DNA of 64,000 nt from Bacteroidales bacterium (GTDB taxonomy: Bacteria > Bacteroidota > Bacteroidia > Bacteroidales > F082), in assembly GCA_021647205.1 (NCBI GenBank), contig JAKIVD010000007.1, forward strand, positions 83,531-147,530, in the 5' to 3' direction. Both the position numbers and the translations under genes were made by a program. Below are positions 8,141 to 16,756 of the stretch, in pieces. Position 1 is the stretch's first letter. Every line of letters begins with the position of its first letter. The notes beneath the pieces are model-generated. The model had not been told where the DNA came from and ran no database searches. It was given only the letters and a program-made list of their open reading frames with translations.

Positions 8141-10027
8141 ATGAAAATGAATAACAAGATAAGCAGAATTACCAAAAGGTATTCGGAAGACCCGGCAAGG
8201 TTACTTGATGTTTTACACGATATCCACAGCCTGAAAGGCTACGTTGATGACGATGATGTAGAACAGCTTGCCATTGAGCTGGTTTTGTCTGAGGCCACGA
8301 TAAATGAAGTGATTTCGTTTTATCACTTTTTCAGTAAAACACCGGTGGGTAAGTTCAGTATTTACCTGAACAACAGCATTACCGCCTGCTTCAGAGGTCG
8401 CGAAGCCGTCAAGAGAGCACTTGAAGAAAGCTGCGGAACTACTTTTGGTTCGGTCTCCGAAGATGGTTTGTTCGGGCTCTTCGACACTTCCTGCATTGGG
8501 ATGAATGACCAGGAGCCGGCTGCAATTATCAATGGGCTGGTTTTTACGAAACTCACGGCTTTCCGTGTGAAGGAACTGGTAAAAGGACTGAAAGAGGGGA
8601 AACCTGTCTCCGAACTTATTTACGAAGGAACTGGAGGGGGCAACAATGCCGACAAAGACATTCAGTCGATGGTACAGAACAACATCCGCAAAGGGATGCT
8701 GCTGTTGAACAGGGATTATCACAAGTTTGAGGTACTCAGGAAAGAGTTAAAACAACATTCCCCCCTGGAGGTTATCCAAATTGTTGAGGACTCTAATCTC
8801 CGAGGAAGGGGTGGGGCCGGTTTCCCGACAGGGATTAAATGGCGGTTTGGCCGAAGGGTTGACGGCAAGCACCGGGTGATTATTTGCAATGCCGACGAAG
8901 GGGAGCCGGGTACGTTTAAAGACAGGGTGATGTTGACCGAATTTCCCGAACTTGTGTTTGAAGGGATGGTAATTGCTGCATACGCTACCGCTGCCGATAT
9001 CGGATTGCTCTATTTGCGTTACGAGTATAAATACCTTTTAAGGTTCCTGAATCGGATTTTGGGCGAAATGCGGACAGAAGGTCTGTTGGGGAAAAATGCC
9101 GCCGGCATCAAGGATTTCAATTTTGACATTCGCATACAACTTGGTGCCGGGGCTTACATTTGTGGCGAAGAGTCGGCATTGATTGAGTCGCTGGAGGGCA
9201 AAAGGGGCGAACCCCGCGACAAGCCTCCTTTCCCGGTTGAGAAAGGTTACCTGAACTATCCCACTATTGTCAACAATGTCGAAACCCTGGCCTCTGCCGT
9301 CAAAATTATTAAGCACGGTGCAGCATGGTACAAAGGCTTTGGGGTGAAGGACTCACTGGGGACCAAATTGCTGAGTGTTTCCGGAGACTGTCGTTTTCCC
9401 GGGATTTATGAAGTGGAATGGGGGACAAGCATTCGCGAAGTAATCGAGATGTGCGGCGCCGAAGACGTCCAGGCCATCCAGGTGGGTGGCCCTTCGGGTG
9501 TGCTGATTGGGCTGAAAGACATTGATAACCTCGGTGCTTCCAACCTGATGAAATGGTACAAACCTTCGGGGATGATGGTGGCCCAGAAGTTTTACGACAG
9601 GAAACTGAGCTATTCCGATTTGCCAACCGGCGGGTCCATCATCATCTTTGACAAACGCAGGGACTTGTTGCAGGATGTGGTGATGAACTTCATGGATTTT
9701 TTCATCGAAGAATCCTGTGGCTCGTGTTCAACCTGCCGGAACTTGCCGTCGGTAATGAAACAAAAACTTCAGAAAATAATCGGTGGACATGGTGTAAGAC
9801 AAGATATCGACGACCTGCTGAGCTGGGGTAAAATGATTAAAGTGAGCCGCTGTGGACTGGGGCAGACTGCAGCCAATCCCATCGTGTCGAGCATTTTGAA
9901 CTTCAGGGATTTGTACGAAGGGCATGTCCAGGCAATGACCGACTTTGACAATGAATTCGATTTGGAAAAATCGGTGCAGGCCGCCAATAATTTTGTCGGA
10001 AGAAAATCAGTTTTTCACCAAAACTAA
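8141..10027 (+). CDS. hoxF: NAD-reducing hydrogenase diaphorase subunit HoxF
   Basis: HoxF (628 aa) carries FMN and the NAD(H) site and passes electrons between NAD and the iron-sulfur chain. Residues 1-150 are a NuoE-like domain; the rest is NuoF-like. NuoF hallmarks: GRGGAGFPTGIKW (FMN/NADH loop), CNADEGEPGTFKDR, GAGAYICGEESALIESLEG, and a C-terminal [4Fe-4S] site ESCGSCSTC plus the later SRCGLGQTA. In the NuoE-like part only two of four expected cluster cysteines remain (C83, C118); the partners are N78 and N122, so its [2Fe-2S] cluster may be absent or altered. It is the first gene of hoxF-hoxU-hoxY-hoxH-hoxW, with 12-17 base gaps. Group 3d assignment rests on this fusion plus the neighbours. 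Confidence 0.95.
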   Translation: MKMNNKISRITKRYSEDPARLLDVLHDIHSLKGYVDDDDVEQLAIELVLSEATINEVISFYHFFSKTPVGKFSIYLNNSITACFRGREAVKRALEESCGTTFGSVSEDGLFGLFDTSCIGMNDQEPAAIINGLVFTKLTAFRVKELVKGLKEGKPVSELIYEGTGGGNNADKDIQSMVQNNIRKGMLLLNRDYHKFEVLRKELKQHSPLEVIQIVEDSNLRGRGGAGFPTGIKWRFGRRVDGKHRVIICNADEGEPGTFKDRVMLTEFPELVFEGMVIAAYATAADIGLLYLRYEYKYLLRFLNRILGEMRTEGLLGKNAAGIKDFNFDIRIQLGAGAYICGEESALIESLEGKRGEPRDKPPFPVEKGYLNYPTIVNNVETLASAVKIIKHGAAWYKGFGVKDSLGTKLLSVSGDCRFPGIYEVEWGTSIREVIEMCGAEDVQAIQVGGPSGVLIGLKDIDNLGASNLMKWYKPSGMMVAQKFYDRKLSYSDLPTGGSIIIFDKRRDLLQDVVMNFMDFFIEESCGSCSTCRNLPSVMKQKLQKIIGGHGVRQDIDDLLSWGKMIKVSRCGLGQTAANPIVSSILNFRDLYEGHVQAMTDFDNEFDLEKSVQAANNFVGRKSVFHQN

Positions 10028-10042
10028 AACAGACATTTTACC

Positions 10043-10738
10043 ATGAGCGAAACAATTGAATTTAAAATAGATGGCCGGAAAATCGTTGCCGAAGAAGGAA
10101 AGACCATCGTTGAAGCAGCCAAAATAAACGGCGTGTACATCCCGACGCTTTGTAACTTTGAAGGGGCAAAGCCCAAGGGCTGTTGCCGGATGTGTACCAT
10201 AAAAGTCAATAACCGCTTCATGACGGCCTGCACCATACCTGGTGCCGCCGGAATGGAAGTGGAAAGCAACTCGGAAGAGTTGAACGACATCCGTAAAGGG
10301 ATTGTAGAACTGTTGTTTGTTACCGGCAACCATTTTTGCCCTTCCTGCGAGAAGAGCGGTAATTGCGAACTGCAAGCGCTTGCTTACCGCTACCAGATGA
10401 TGGTTCCGCGCTTTCCTTATGTTTTTCCGCAGAAAGGGATTGATGCCTCCAGCCCGAAAATAATCAAAGACCAGAACCGCTGTATTCTGTGCCAGCGCTG
10501 CATGAAGACCATAAAAGATGAGAAAGGGCGGAATTATTTCGCCTACCAAAACAGGGGCAGTAAACTGGCGGTTGTGCTGGATGAAAAAATGGGAAAAGAA
10601 ATGAGTGATGAACTGGCTGCGCTTGCCATGGAAAACTGCCCGGTGGGTTCCATTATCTACAAGGAAAATGGGTTTAAAAAACCTATAGGAAAGAGAAAAT
10701 ATGACAAGAGGCCCATCGGCAATGAAATAGAAGCTTAA
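10043..10738 (+). CDS. hoxU: NAD-reducing hydrogenase diaphorase subunit HoxU
   Basis: HoxU (231 aa) is the electron-transfer subunit, homologous to the N-terminus of NuoG. It shows a plant-type [2Fe-2S] site C37-x10-C48-x2-C51-x11-C63, a NuoG-like His/Cys cluster site H97-F-C99-P-S-C102-x5-C108, and a [4Fe-4S] ferredoxin-type site C147-I-L-C150-Q-R-C153 with a later ENCPVG cysteine. It links HoxF to the HoxYH hydrogenase module. Its length matches HoxU and is far shorter than full NuoG, which supports the hydrogenase assignment. Confidence 0.95.
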   Translation: MSETIEFKIDGRKIVAEEGKTIVEAAKINGVYIPTLCNFEGAKPKGCCRMCTIKVNNRFMTACTIPGAAGMEVESNSEELNDIRKGIVELLFVTGNHFCPSCEKSGNCELQALAYRYQMMVPRFPYVFPQKGIDASSPKIIKDQNRCILCQRCMKTIKDEKGRNYFAYQNRGSKLAVVLDEKMGKEMSDELAALAMENCPVGSIIYKENGFKKPIGKRKYDKRPIGNEIEA

Positions 10739-10755
10739 CAGAAAAACCTACAAAA

Positions 10756-11304
10756 ATGAGCAAAAAAATAATAGCAACAACTTCACTGGCCGGATGTTTT
10801 GGCTGTCACATGTCCTTTCTCGATATTGACGAAAGAATCCTCAAGCTGGTGGAACTTGTCGAATTCGACAAATCACCTATTAATGACATCAAGGTATTCA
10901 CCAGGCCTGTGGATATTGGCATTATCGAGGGGGGCTGCTGCAACAGCGAGAACATCGAAGTGCTGAAAAGCTTCAGGGAAAACTGTAAGGTGCTGGTCTC
11001 CCTCGGCGAATGTGCCATCATGGGCGGGCTGCCGGCACTGCGCAACGGTATCCCCATTGAGGAATGTTTGCGGGAGGCCTATCTGGATGGCCCAACGGTG
11101 AGTGAAAACAAAGAACAGGTACTGCCCAACGACCCGGAATTGCCCATGTTGCTGGATAAAGTCTTTCCCTGCCACGAAATTGTAAAAGTCGATTATTTCC
11201 TGCCGGGATGTGCCCCCGATGCCGACCTGATTTGGAATGCGCTGGTGGCATTGGTTACCGGAAACGAAATGGAACTGCCCTACGAAGTTGTAAAATTTGA
11301 TTAA
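10756..11304 (+). CDS. hoxY: [NiFe] hydrogenase small subunit HoxY
   Basis: HoxY (182 aa) is the short cytoplasmic small subunit carrying the proximal [4Fe-4S] cluster. The ligands are visible as C14-F-G-C17 (LAGCFGCH), the GEC motif near residue 84, and PGCAPD near residue 153. There is no Tat signal, as expected for soluble group 3 enzymes, and no C-terminal medial/distal cluster domain. It sits between hoxU and hoxH with 12-17 base gaps. Confidence 0.95.
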   Translation: MSKKIIATTSLAGCFGCHMSFLDIDERILKLVELVEFDKSPINDIKVFTRPVDIGIIEGGCCNSENIEVLKSFRENCKVLVSLGECAIMGGLPALRNGIPIEECLREAYLDGPTVSENKEQVLPNDPELPMLLDKVFPCHEIVKVDYFLPGCAPDADLIWNALVALVTGNEMELPYEVVKFD

Positions 11305-11316
11305 AAACTGAAAACG

Positions 11317-12768
11317 ATGTCGAAGAAAATAACAATAGAACCCGTAACCCGTGTTGAGGGTCATGGCAAAGTAACGATTCAATTGGACGACAAGGGGCAG
11401 GTGAGCGATTCGCGCCTGCACATAGTCGAGTTCAGGGGATTTGAGCGCTTCATCCAGGGCCGCCCCTTTTGGGAAGCCCCTGTGCTGGTGCAGCGGCTCT
11501 GCGGTATCTGCCCGGTAAGCCACCACCTGGCAGCCGCCAAGGCGCTGGACGTGATTGTCGGGGCAGGGACGGGTGAGGGGCTTACTGCCGTGGGTGACAA
11601 AATGCGCAGGCTTATGCACTACGGACAGTTCTTCCAGTCGCATGTGCTGCACTTCTTTCACCTGAGTTCTCCTGATTTTCTGTTTGGCTTTGATGGCGAC
11701 CCGCTTACACGCAACATTATCGGTGTGATTCAGGAAAACCGCGATCTGGCCGTTCAGGGAGTGATGATGCGCAAATACGGACAGGAAGTGATCAAACACA
11801 CTGCCGGAAAAAAGATTCATGGAACGGGGGCCATCCCCGGAGGGATAAATAAAAACCTGAGCCTGGCTGAGAGAGATGAACTGCTCAATGGAGAAGCACC
11901 GTTGAATGCCGATCAAATGGTGGAATGGTCGCTGGGGGCGCTCGACTTTTTTAAGGCTTACCACAAGGCCAATGTGCGCAGCATTGATGGTTTTGCCAAT
12001 TTTCCCTCAAATTACCTGAGCCTTGTCCGTAAAGATGGCGCCCTGGATATTTACCACGGTGTTTTGCGGGCGGTTGACGCCGAAGGACAACGCATCCTCA
12101 ATGATGTGGATTACCAGGATTATGACCAATACATCGAAGAAGAAGTGAGAAACTGGAGTTATATGAAATTTCCTTACCTGAAGGCGCTTGGCAAAGAAAA
12201 AGGCTGGTACAGGGTCGGTCCGCTTGCCCGCCTGAATGTTTGCGACTTTATCCCGACCCCGCTGGCGCAAAAGGAACTGGAGGAATTCAGGGCCTACACC
12301 CACGGGAAACCAAACGGAATGACACTCCATTACCACTGGGCACGCCTGATTGAGGTGCTGCACGCTGCCGAAATGATTCGCGAGTTGCTGAATGACCCTG
12401 ATTTGCAAAATGAAGACTTGGTAACCAAAGGGAAAAAACTGCTTAAAGGTGTTGGTGTAATCGAAGCACCACGGGGAACCCTTTTTCATCATTATGAAAT
12501 CAATGACAACGACCAGATTACACTGGCCAACCTGATAGTATCGACTACCAACAACAACCAGCCAATGAACACAGCAGTGAACCTGACGGCCAAATCTTTT
12601 ATGAATGGCCGGCCCGAGATTACCGAAGGCATGATGAATGCCGTGGAAGTGGCCATCAGGGCCTACGACCCCTGTCTCAGCTGTGCTACCCATGCACTTG
12701 GGCAAATGCCGCTGGAACTGACGCTGCTAAACAGTAAAAATGAAATTATTGACCAAAAGATAAAATAA
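11317..12768 (+). CDS. hoxH: [NiFe] hydrogenase large subunit HoxH
   Basis: HoxH (483 aa) holds the NiFe active site where hydrogen is split or formed. The four nickel-ligand cysteines are C62 and C65 in RLCGICPVSHH and C453 and C456 in DPCLSCATH; E14 in TRVEGHG is the conserved acid. The 24 residues after H459 (starting ALGQMPLEL) form the C-terminal extension that HoxW should remove after nickel insertion. All key residues are present, so an active enzyme is expected. Group 3d is assigned from operon content; the hoxW ATG follows one base after the stop. Confidence 0.96.
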   Translation: MSKKITIEPVTRVEGHGKVTIQLDDKGQVSDSRLHIVEFRGFERFIQGRPFWEAPVLVQRLCGICPVSHHLAAAKALDVIVGAGTGEGLTAVGDKMRRLMHYGQFFQSHVLHFFHLSSPDFLFGFDGDPLTRNIIGVIQENRDLAVQGVMMRKYGQEVIKHTAGKKIHGTGAIPGGINKNLSLAERDELLNGEAPLNADQMVEWSLGALDFFKAYHKANVRSIDGFANFPSNYLSLVRKDGALDIYHGVLRAVDAEGQRILNDVDYQDYDQYIEEEVRNWSYMKFPYLKALGKEKGWYRVGPLARLNVCDFIPTPLAQKELEEFRAYTHGKPNGMTLHYHWARLIEVLHAAEMIRELLNDPDLQNEDLVTKGKKLLKGVGVIEAPRGTLFHHYEINDNDQITLANLIVSTTNNNQPMNTAVNLTAKSFMNGRPEITEGMMNAVEVAIRAYDPCLSCATHALGQMPLELTLLNSKNEIIDQKIK

Positions 12769-12769
12769 G

Positions 12770-13279
12770 ATGGCAACGGAAAAAAGAATCCTTGTTTACG
12801 GTTATGGAAATCCGGGCCGCCAAGATGACGGCCTGGGGGTGGAAATGGTAAAGATGATAGATGCCTGGATTGAAAAACACGGGATAAGCTGCATGACTTC
12901 TGAGAATAACTACCAGTTGAATGTGGAGGATGCCGAGACTATTTCCAAAATGGAATATGTGGTTTTTGTTGATGCGAGTAAAGAAGATATTCGCGAGTAC
13001 AGATTCAGGAAAGTGGAACCTTCCGACAAAAAGCTTGAATTTACCATGCATGCGGTTTCACCTGCTTATGTTTTAAACCTGAGCAAAGAGCTTTTTGATA
13101 AGACACCGGAAACTTATATCCTGGCCATCAAAGGCTACGAATGGGATTTTTCGGAGAACTTGTCGGACAATGCCAAACTGAACCTGGAGCAGGCCTACCA
13201 GTTCCTTATCCGCAAGCTGTCCAACTGGTCTGGTGTTAGCGACAACCTGCCCATTTCGATGTTGAGGGAACTGGCTTAG
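12770..13279 (+). CDS. hoxW: Hydrogenase maturation endopeptidase HoxW
   Basis: This 169-residue protein is an HycI/HoxW-family protease that cleaves the HoxH C-terminal extension once nickel is in place. The N-terminus YGYGNPGRQDDGLG matches the family G-N-x-x-x-x-D-D-G motif, and AVSPAYVLNL-like and AIKGYEW-like segments follow. The start lies one base after the hoxH stop, indicating translational coupling. It ends the operon. Confidence 0.93.
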   Translation: MATEKRILVYGYGNPGRQDDGLGVEMVKMIDAWIEKHGISCMTSENNYQLNVEDAETISKMEYVVFVDASKEDIREYRFRKVEPSDKKLEFTMHAVSPAYVLNLSKELFDKTPETYILAIKGYEWDFSENLSDNAKLNLEQAYQFLIRKLSNWSGVSDNLPISMLRELA

Positions 13280-13320
13280 CCCTCCCTGGTTTGTTTTGCT
13301 AAGTGGGGGCTGGTGATTTA

Positions 13321-13366
13321 AAAAAACCGGGAAGTTTCGGGCTGTCCAACCCAAAACCTTCCGGTT
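13321..13366. terminator. Bidirectional terminator between hoxW and the DUF3078 gene
   Basis: The arms AACCGGGAAGTTTCGGG (13325-13341) and CCCAAAACCTTCCGGTT (13350-13366) form a 17-base stem with a few mismatches or G-U pairs and an 8-base loop. The A-run at 13321-13326 gives a U-tract on the minus strand, so it should stop the minus-strand gene well and the hox operon less strongly. Confidence 0.75.
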
Positions 13367-13388
13367 TGTCCTTGTGGGGTGTAGCCTG

Positions 13389-14306
13389 TCAGAAACTGAA
13401 CCCGAGACTCAACATTAATATTTCGCGGAACTGTACGCGGGGACCAGTGTTCCCGTCTTTGTCAGTTATCATGATTTTATCGTCGTACAATAAAGTTGTT
13501 TGCAGGTCAACATTCAGCCAGTCGTTTACTTTTAATCCGAGTAAAACCTGCCAGTTGACAATAATATTTTGCGGGCTGTCGAGGTAGTCTGAAAACAATT
13601 CAAGTTTCGTGCCTACAATTACGTTTTTGGCCACTTCGTATTTAAGGACTGCCATTAACTTAGCCCCGAACATGGTCCTGAGCATTTTGGCATTTTGTAC
13701 CTGACCGTTAATGGTGTCGGCAGGTGTTAGCCCAAAAGCACCCTCGTTGGCAAGGCGTTGGTCCATGACCAGCACCCACGAAGCCGTTGCCGGAGAAAAA
13801 TTCACCAGAAACCAGTCGTTGGGCTCGTACTTAATACCAGGGCCGATATCAAAATAAGCCGGGGCCATAAATTTTGAGATGTAATTGACGCTCGAATCAA
13901 CCGCGTAATCGTAACCACCGGCAAATTGAGAAGCGAATTTCCCGACTACCGTAAAATACCAGGGCTTCTTCAAACTGTAATTGTAACTGGTGATGTACTC
14001 GATTTTATCTTCCGTTTTCAAAGGCTTGACATCAGTAAACAAAGAGTAGCCCAGCGCCAGGTCGAACCAGTTGTTCCAACTGTGCCTGTTTTTGGCATAA
14101 TTTGCACTCATGGTGTATTTCCCTATCATTGTTATGTTGCTGCTACCACCGGCCAGCCAGTTGGAAAAATAGGATTGCGAAAAGTTCATGCTCAATTTCC
14201 CCGAAATCAACCAGTTACCGGAATGAATGGTGTCGCCCACCTTTTGCGCATTTGCAGCAATTGTTGTTGTGAGCAAAACTAAAAGTAAAAGTTTCTTCAT
14301 GTTCAA
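13389..14306 (-). CDS. DUF3078 outer-membrane protein
   Basis: This 305-residue protein has a signal peptide (MNMKKLLLLVLLTTTIAANAQ). The segment NFSQSYFSNWLAGGSSNI is characteristic of the Bacteroidota DUF3078 family, and the remainder alternates amphipathic strands and ends in a phenylalanine (SLGFSF), as expected of an outer-membrane beta-barrel. The function of the family is not known. It converges on hoxW across a strong hairpin. The ATG two codons before the MKK start is retained; the other would shorten the protein by only two residues. Confidence 0.85.
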   Translation of the reverse strand: MNMKKLLLLVLLTTTIAANAQKVGDTIHSGNWLISGKLSMNFSQSYFSNWLAGGSSNITMIGKYTMSANYAKNRHSWNNWFDLALGYSLFTDVKPLKTEDKIEYITSYNYSLKKPWYFTVVGKFASQFAGGYDYAVDSSVNYISKFMAPAYFDIGPGIKYEPNDWFLVNFSPATASWVLVMDQRLANEGAFGLTPADTINGQVQNAKMLRTMFGAKLMAVLKYEVAKNVIVGTKLELFSDYLDSPQNIIVNWQVLLGLKVNDWLNVDLQTTLLYDDKIMITDKDGNTGPRVQFREILMLSLGFSF

Positions 14307-14399
14307 TTATCTTTAGTGTTAAAATGAGCGGCAAATATATTTCAAATCGTCAATATGTCATACCGCAGGGGCAAGTATTTTCTAAAATATGCCAGTGTA

Positions 14400-15221
14400 T
14401 TAAATCCCGCTGTTCGTTTGATTCGGGATATTTTTATTTTTCAATTGGGCGGGATTTTCAAATTTTACCGACAACTCAAAATGTGTCCTGACGGCATGAC
14501 CATCTTTTCTGCCGGGCATCCATCTCATCTTTTGCAGTACCCTGATGGCTTCCCCGGTACAGCCGCCGCCCACTGCCTCTTTAACTACGATATTGGAGGG
14601 CAGGCCGCTGGTTTCGATGACGAGGGACAGACGGACAGTTCCTGAAATATTTAACCTGACCGCTTCTTCCGGATAAGAGACTTGCTTGTAAATAAAGTCA
14701 TTCAGTGTTTTGTAGGTGGCGCCGTGATCAAATTCCGGAGCTTGTCCGAGTTGGCTCAGCCGGTAAACGCGGTTCCCCGTATCGATGGGGGTAAAAGGCT
14801 GTGGCAATTGGTCGTAACCCCTTTTGTTAATCAGTTTTTTGTATTTCCGGGCATTAAATGTGACGGAAAACCCGCTGTTCTCCGAAGCCGGGCAGGCACG
14901 CCCTTTGCCGTATAGCTTTGCCGGGCTCCACAAAATCAGGTCGAACAACCGCAGGGCGCTTGAATCGAGCGGGGGGTAAACCGACTGCAGGATGTGGCGT
15001 TCTGTTACATTCCCTTTTTCATCTACAGAGAACCCGATGACAACCGTTCCCTGTACTTTATTTTCGCGTGCTTCCAAAGGGTATTCAAGATGTATCTCCC
15101 GAAATGTTTTCAGGACATTCCTGTCCATCAGGGGTTTTGGCCTGACCCACTGCTGGGCTGTTAAACCTCCGTGCAAGAGGCAGGATACAATGAGTGCACG
15201 CACAACAAAAAGGTAATTCAT
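14400..15221 (-). CDS. Protein with two TonB C-terminal-like domains
   Basis: This 273-residue protein has a signal peptide (MNYLFVVRALIVSCLLHGGLTAQ). Two TonB-C-like units are visible: residues about 45-115 (YPLEARENKVQGTVVIGFSVDEKG, shown here in family form) and about 185-255 (YPEEAVRLNISGTVRLSLVIE). No proline-rich linker and no M56 peptidase or membrane anchor remain. It could be a periplasmic TonB-like adaptor, but whether it energises any receptor is unknown. It sits upstream of the DUF3078 gene on the same strand with a 93-base gap. Confidence 0.75.
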   Translation of the reverse strand: MNYLFVVRALIVSCLLHGGLTAQQWVRPKPLMDRNVLKTFREIHLEYPLEARENKVQGTVVIGFSVDEKGNVTERHILQSVYPPLDSSALRLFDLILWSPAKLYGKGRACPASENSGFSVTFNARKYKKLINKRGYDQLPQPFTPIDTGNRVYRLSQLGQAPEFDHGATYKTLNDFIYKQVSYPEEAVRLNISGTVRLSLVIETSGLPSNIVVKEAVGGGCTGEAIRVLQKMRWMPGRKDGHAVRTHFELSVKFENPAQLKNKNIPNQTNSGI

Positions 15222-15281
15222 CCCCCGGGATATTTTTCCGGTTAAAAGTAAGGATAAAATGCGATATTTACAGCAAAAAAG

Positions 15282-16034
15282 ATGAGGGTGGAATTTAAGC
15301 AGGAAATGATTTATGGAATACGCCCGCTAATCGAGGCGGTTGGTGCGGCGAAAGAAGTTGAGAAAGTATTTATCCAGAAAGGTTTGCAGCGTGCTACACT
15401 GAAAGAATTGCTGGCTTTGCTTAAAGAAAGAAATGTTCCTTTTCAGTTTGTACCGCCGGAAAAGCTGAACCGCATCAGTCGGAAAAATCACCAGGGGGTG
15501 ATTGCTTACATTTCCCCTGTTCACTTTTTTAATATCACAGATGTGATCCCCGGTGTTTACGAGTCGGGGCGGGAGCCTTTCGTACTTGTGCTGGACCGGA
15601 TTACCGATGTGCGGAATTTTGGTGCCATCTTGCGTACGGCCGAATGTGCGGGTGTGGATGCGGTGGTCATCCCTTCCAAAAATGCAGCCCAGTTGAATGC
15701 TGATACCGTAAAATCTTCGGCCGGGGCCATTTTCAAACTGCCTGTTTGCCGCAGCGACAACCTCAAGCTTACCTTAGATTTCCTGAAAGAAAGCGGCTTG
15801 AAGCTGGTGGCTGCCACCGAAAAATCGGAGGCGGATCTTTTTTCCTCTGAGTTGTCAGGGCCGCTGGCTGTGATTATGGGGTCGGAAGGGGACGGGGTTT
15901 CGGAAGAATACCTCAAGCGTGCCGATCTGAAACTGAAAATCAAAGTGCAGGGTGAGATTGACTCCCTGAATGTTTCGGTAGCTGCCGGTGTCATACTTTA
16001 TGAAGTGGTCAGGCAGCGGGGGTTGGAAAAGTAA
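15282..16034 (+). CDS. rlmB: 23S rRNA (guanosine-2'-O-)-methyltransferase, RlmB type
   Basis: This 250-residue SpoU/TrmH-family SAM-dependent 2'-O-methyltransferase has the N-terminal substrate-binding domain (IYGIRPLIEAVGAAKEVEKVFI region) and the knotted SPOUT catalytic domain. Motifs are LDRITDVRNFGAILRTAEC, the IMGSEGDGVSEE loop, and SLNVSVAAGVILYEVVRQR. It probably methylates G2251 of 23S rRNA; TrmH-like tRNA specificity cannot be excluded. The ATG at 15282 gives an eight-residue extension before the alternative MIYGIRP start at 15306. Confidence 0.9.
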   Translation: MRVEFKQEMIYGIRPLIEAVGAAKEVEKVFIQKGLQRATLKELLALLKERNVPFQFVPPEKLNRISRKNHQGVIAYISPVHFFNITDVIPGVYESGREPFVLVLDRITDVRNFGAILRTAECAGVDAVVIPSKNAAQLNADTVKSSAGAIFKLPVCRSDNLKLTLDFLKESGLKLVAATEKSEADLFSSELSGPLAVIMGSEGDGVSEEYLKRADLKLKIKVQGEIDSLNVSVAAGVILYEVVRQRGLEK

Positions 16035-16035
16035 T

Positions 16036-16104
16036 CTTTTCCAAAGTTCCCAGCTTTGGAAAAGTTATTGTCCCTGCCGCTCATCCGGATTTGCCATCCG
16101 GATG
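16036..16104. repeat. Two intergenic palindromes after rlmB
   Basis: CTTTTCCAAAG (16036-16046) and CTTTGGAAAAG (16054-16064) form a perfect 11-base inverted repeat immediately after the rlmB stop. A closely related palindrome occurs at 44620-44652. A second perfect stem, CATCCGGA/TCCGGATG, lies at 16082-16104. They look like dispersed palindromic elements and may also act as transcript ends. Confidence 0.6.
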
Positions 16105-16174
16105 TTAAGGGCAACGGATTTTCAATCTTTTCTTATCCCGGAAAATATCAGGAATGACCCCTTGAAGGGCAAGC

Positions 16175-16204
16175 AAAAAAAACTCCGGTCAAAAAGACCG
16201 GAGT
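16175..16204 (-). terminator. Rho-independent terminator of rplS
   Basis: On the minus strand ACTCCGGTC, a TTTTT loop and GACCGGAGT form a perfect 9-base stem followed by a run of T's. It lies 21 bases past the rplS stop. Confidence 0.9.
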
Positions 16205-16224
16205 AATTGGATTTCGGTGGTGGT

Positions 16225-16578
16225 TTACATTCTTTTTTCTTTGATCCTTGCTTTCTTTCCCCGTAAATTACGGAAGTAAAAAATCCGGGCCCTTCTAACA
16301 ACCCCTACTTTGTTCACCACAATTTCTTCGAGAAAAGGGGAGGAGATAGGGAAAATCCTTTCAACGCCAACGTTCCCCGAAATCTTCCTGATGGTAAAGG
16401 TGGCTGTAGGGCCGCCGCCCACACGCTGCAGAACAACGCCCTGGAATTTCTGCAAACGTTCTTTGCTCCCTTCTTTAATTTTATAGGTAACCGTGATGGT
16501 GTCCCCTGCCTTGAATTTTGGAAAGTCTTTCACTGCTACAGTGTCTTCCACCATTTTTATTAATTCGTTCTTGCCCAT
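16225..16578 (-). CDS. rplS: 50S ribosomal protein L19 (bL19)
   Basis: This 117-residue protein has the bL19 signature: FKAGDTITVTYKIKEGSKER, QKFQGVVLQRVGGGPTATFT (quoted in part), RKISGNVGVERIFP and RRARIFYFRNLRGKKARI. It binds at the 30S-50S interface. A complete consensus promoter lies just upstream and a canonical terminator just downstream, so it forms its own transcription unit. trmD, often next to rplS, is upstream on the same strand. Confidence 0.97.
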   Translation of the reverse strand: MGKNELIKMVEDTVAVKDFPKFKAGDTITVTYKIKEGSKERLQKFQGVVLQRVGGGPTATFTIRKISGNVGVERIFPISSPFLEEIVVNKVGVVRRARIFYFRNLRGKKARIKEKRM

Positions 16579-16616
16579 GGTATTAAGAGTTTCTGGTGCT
16601 TATTCAAAAATGAGTG

Positions 16617-16646
16617 CAAATATACAGCTATTTTATAACGTGCAAA
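16617..16646 (-). promoter_or_regulatory. Promoter of rplS
   Basis: On the minus strand TTTG (16646-16643), 18 bases, then TATATTTGC (box 16624-16617): an exact TAnnTTTG with its upstream element. The leader is about 35 bases. Confidence 0.65.
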
Positions 16647-16756
16647 CAAAATGGCCGAAAATAATTATTTGCTTATCCACATTGTTTTGTTAGTATAATT
16701 TTCAACCTCTTCAGCAGGCTTAAGAATTGTTGCAAAGCGAACAAATTCACTGCTTC

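Noticed and set aside
10873..11964. 363-codon minus-strand frame over hoxY and hoxH
   Set aside because: It is the mirror of conserved hydrogenase subunits; the codon pattern and motifs belong to the plus strand.
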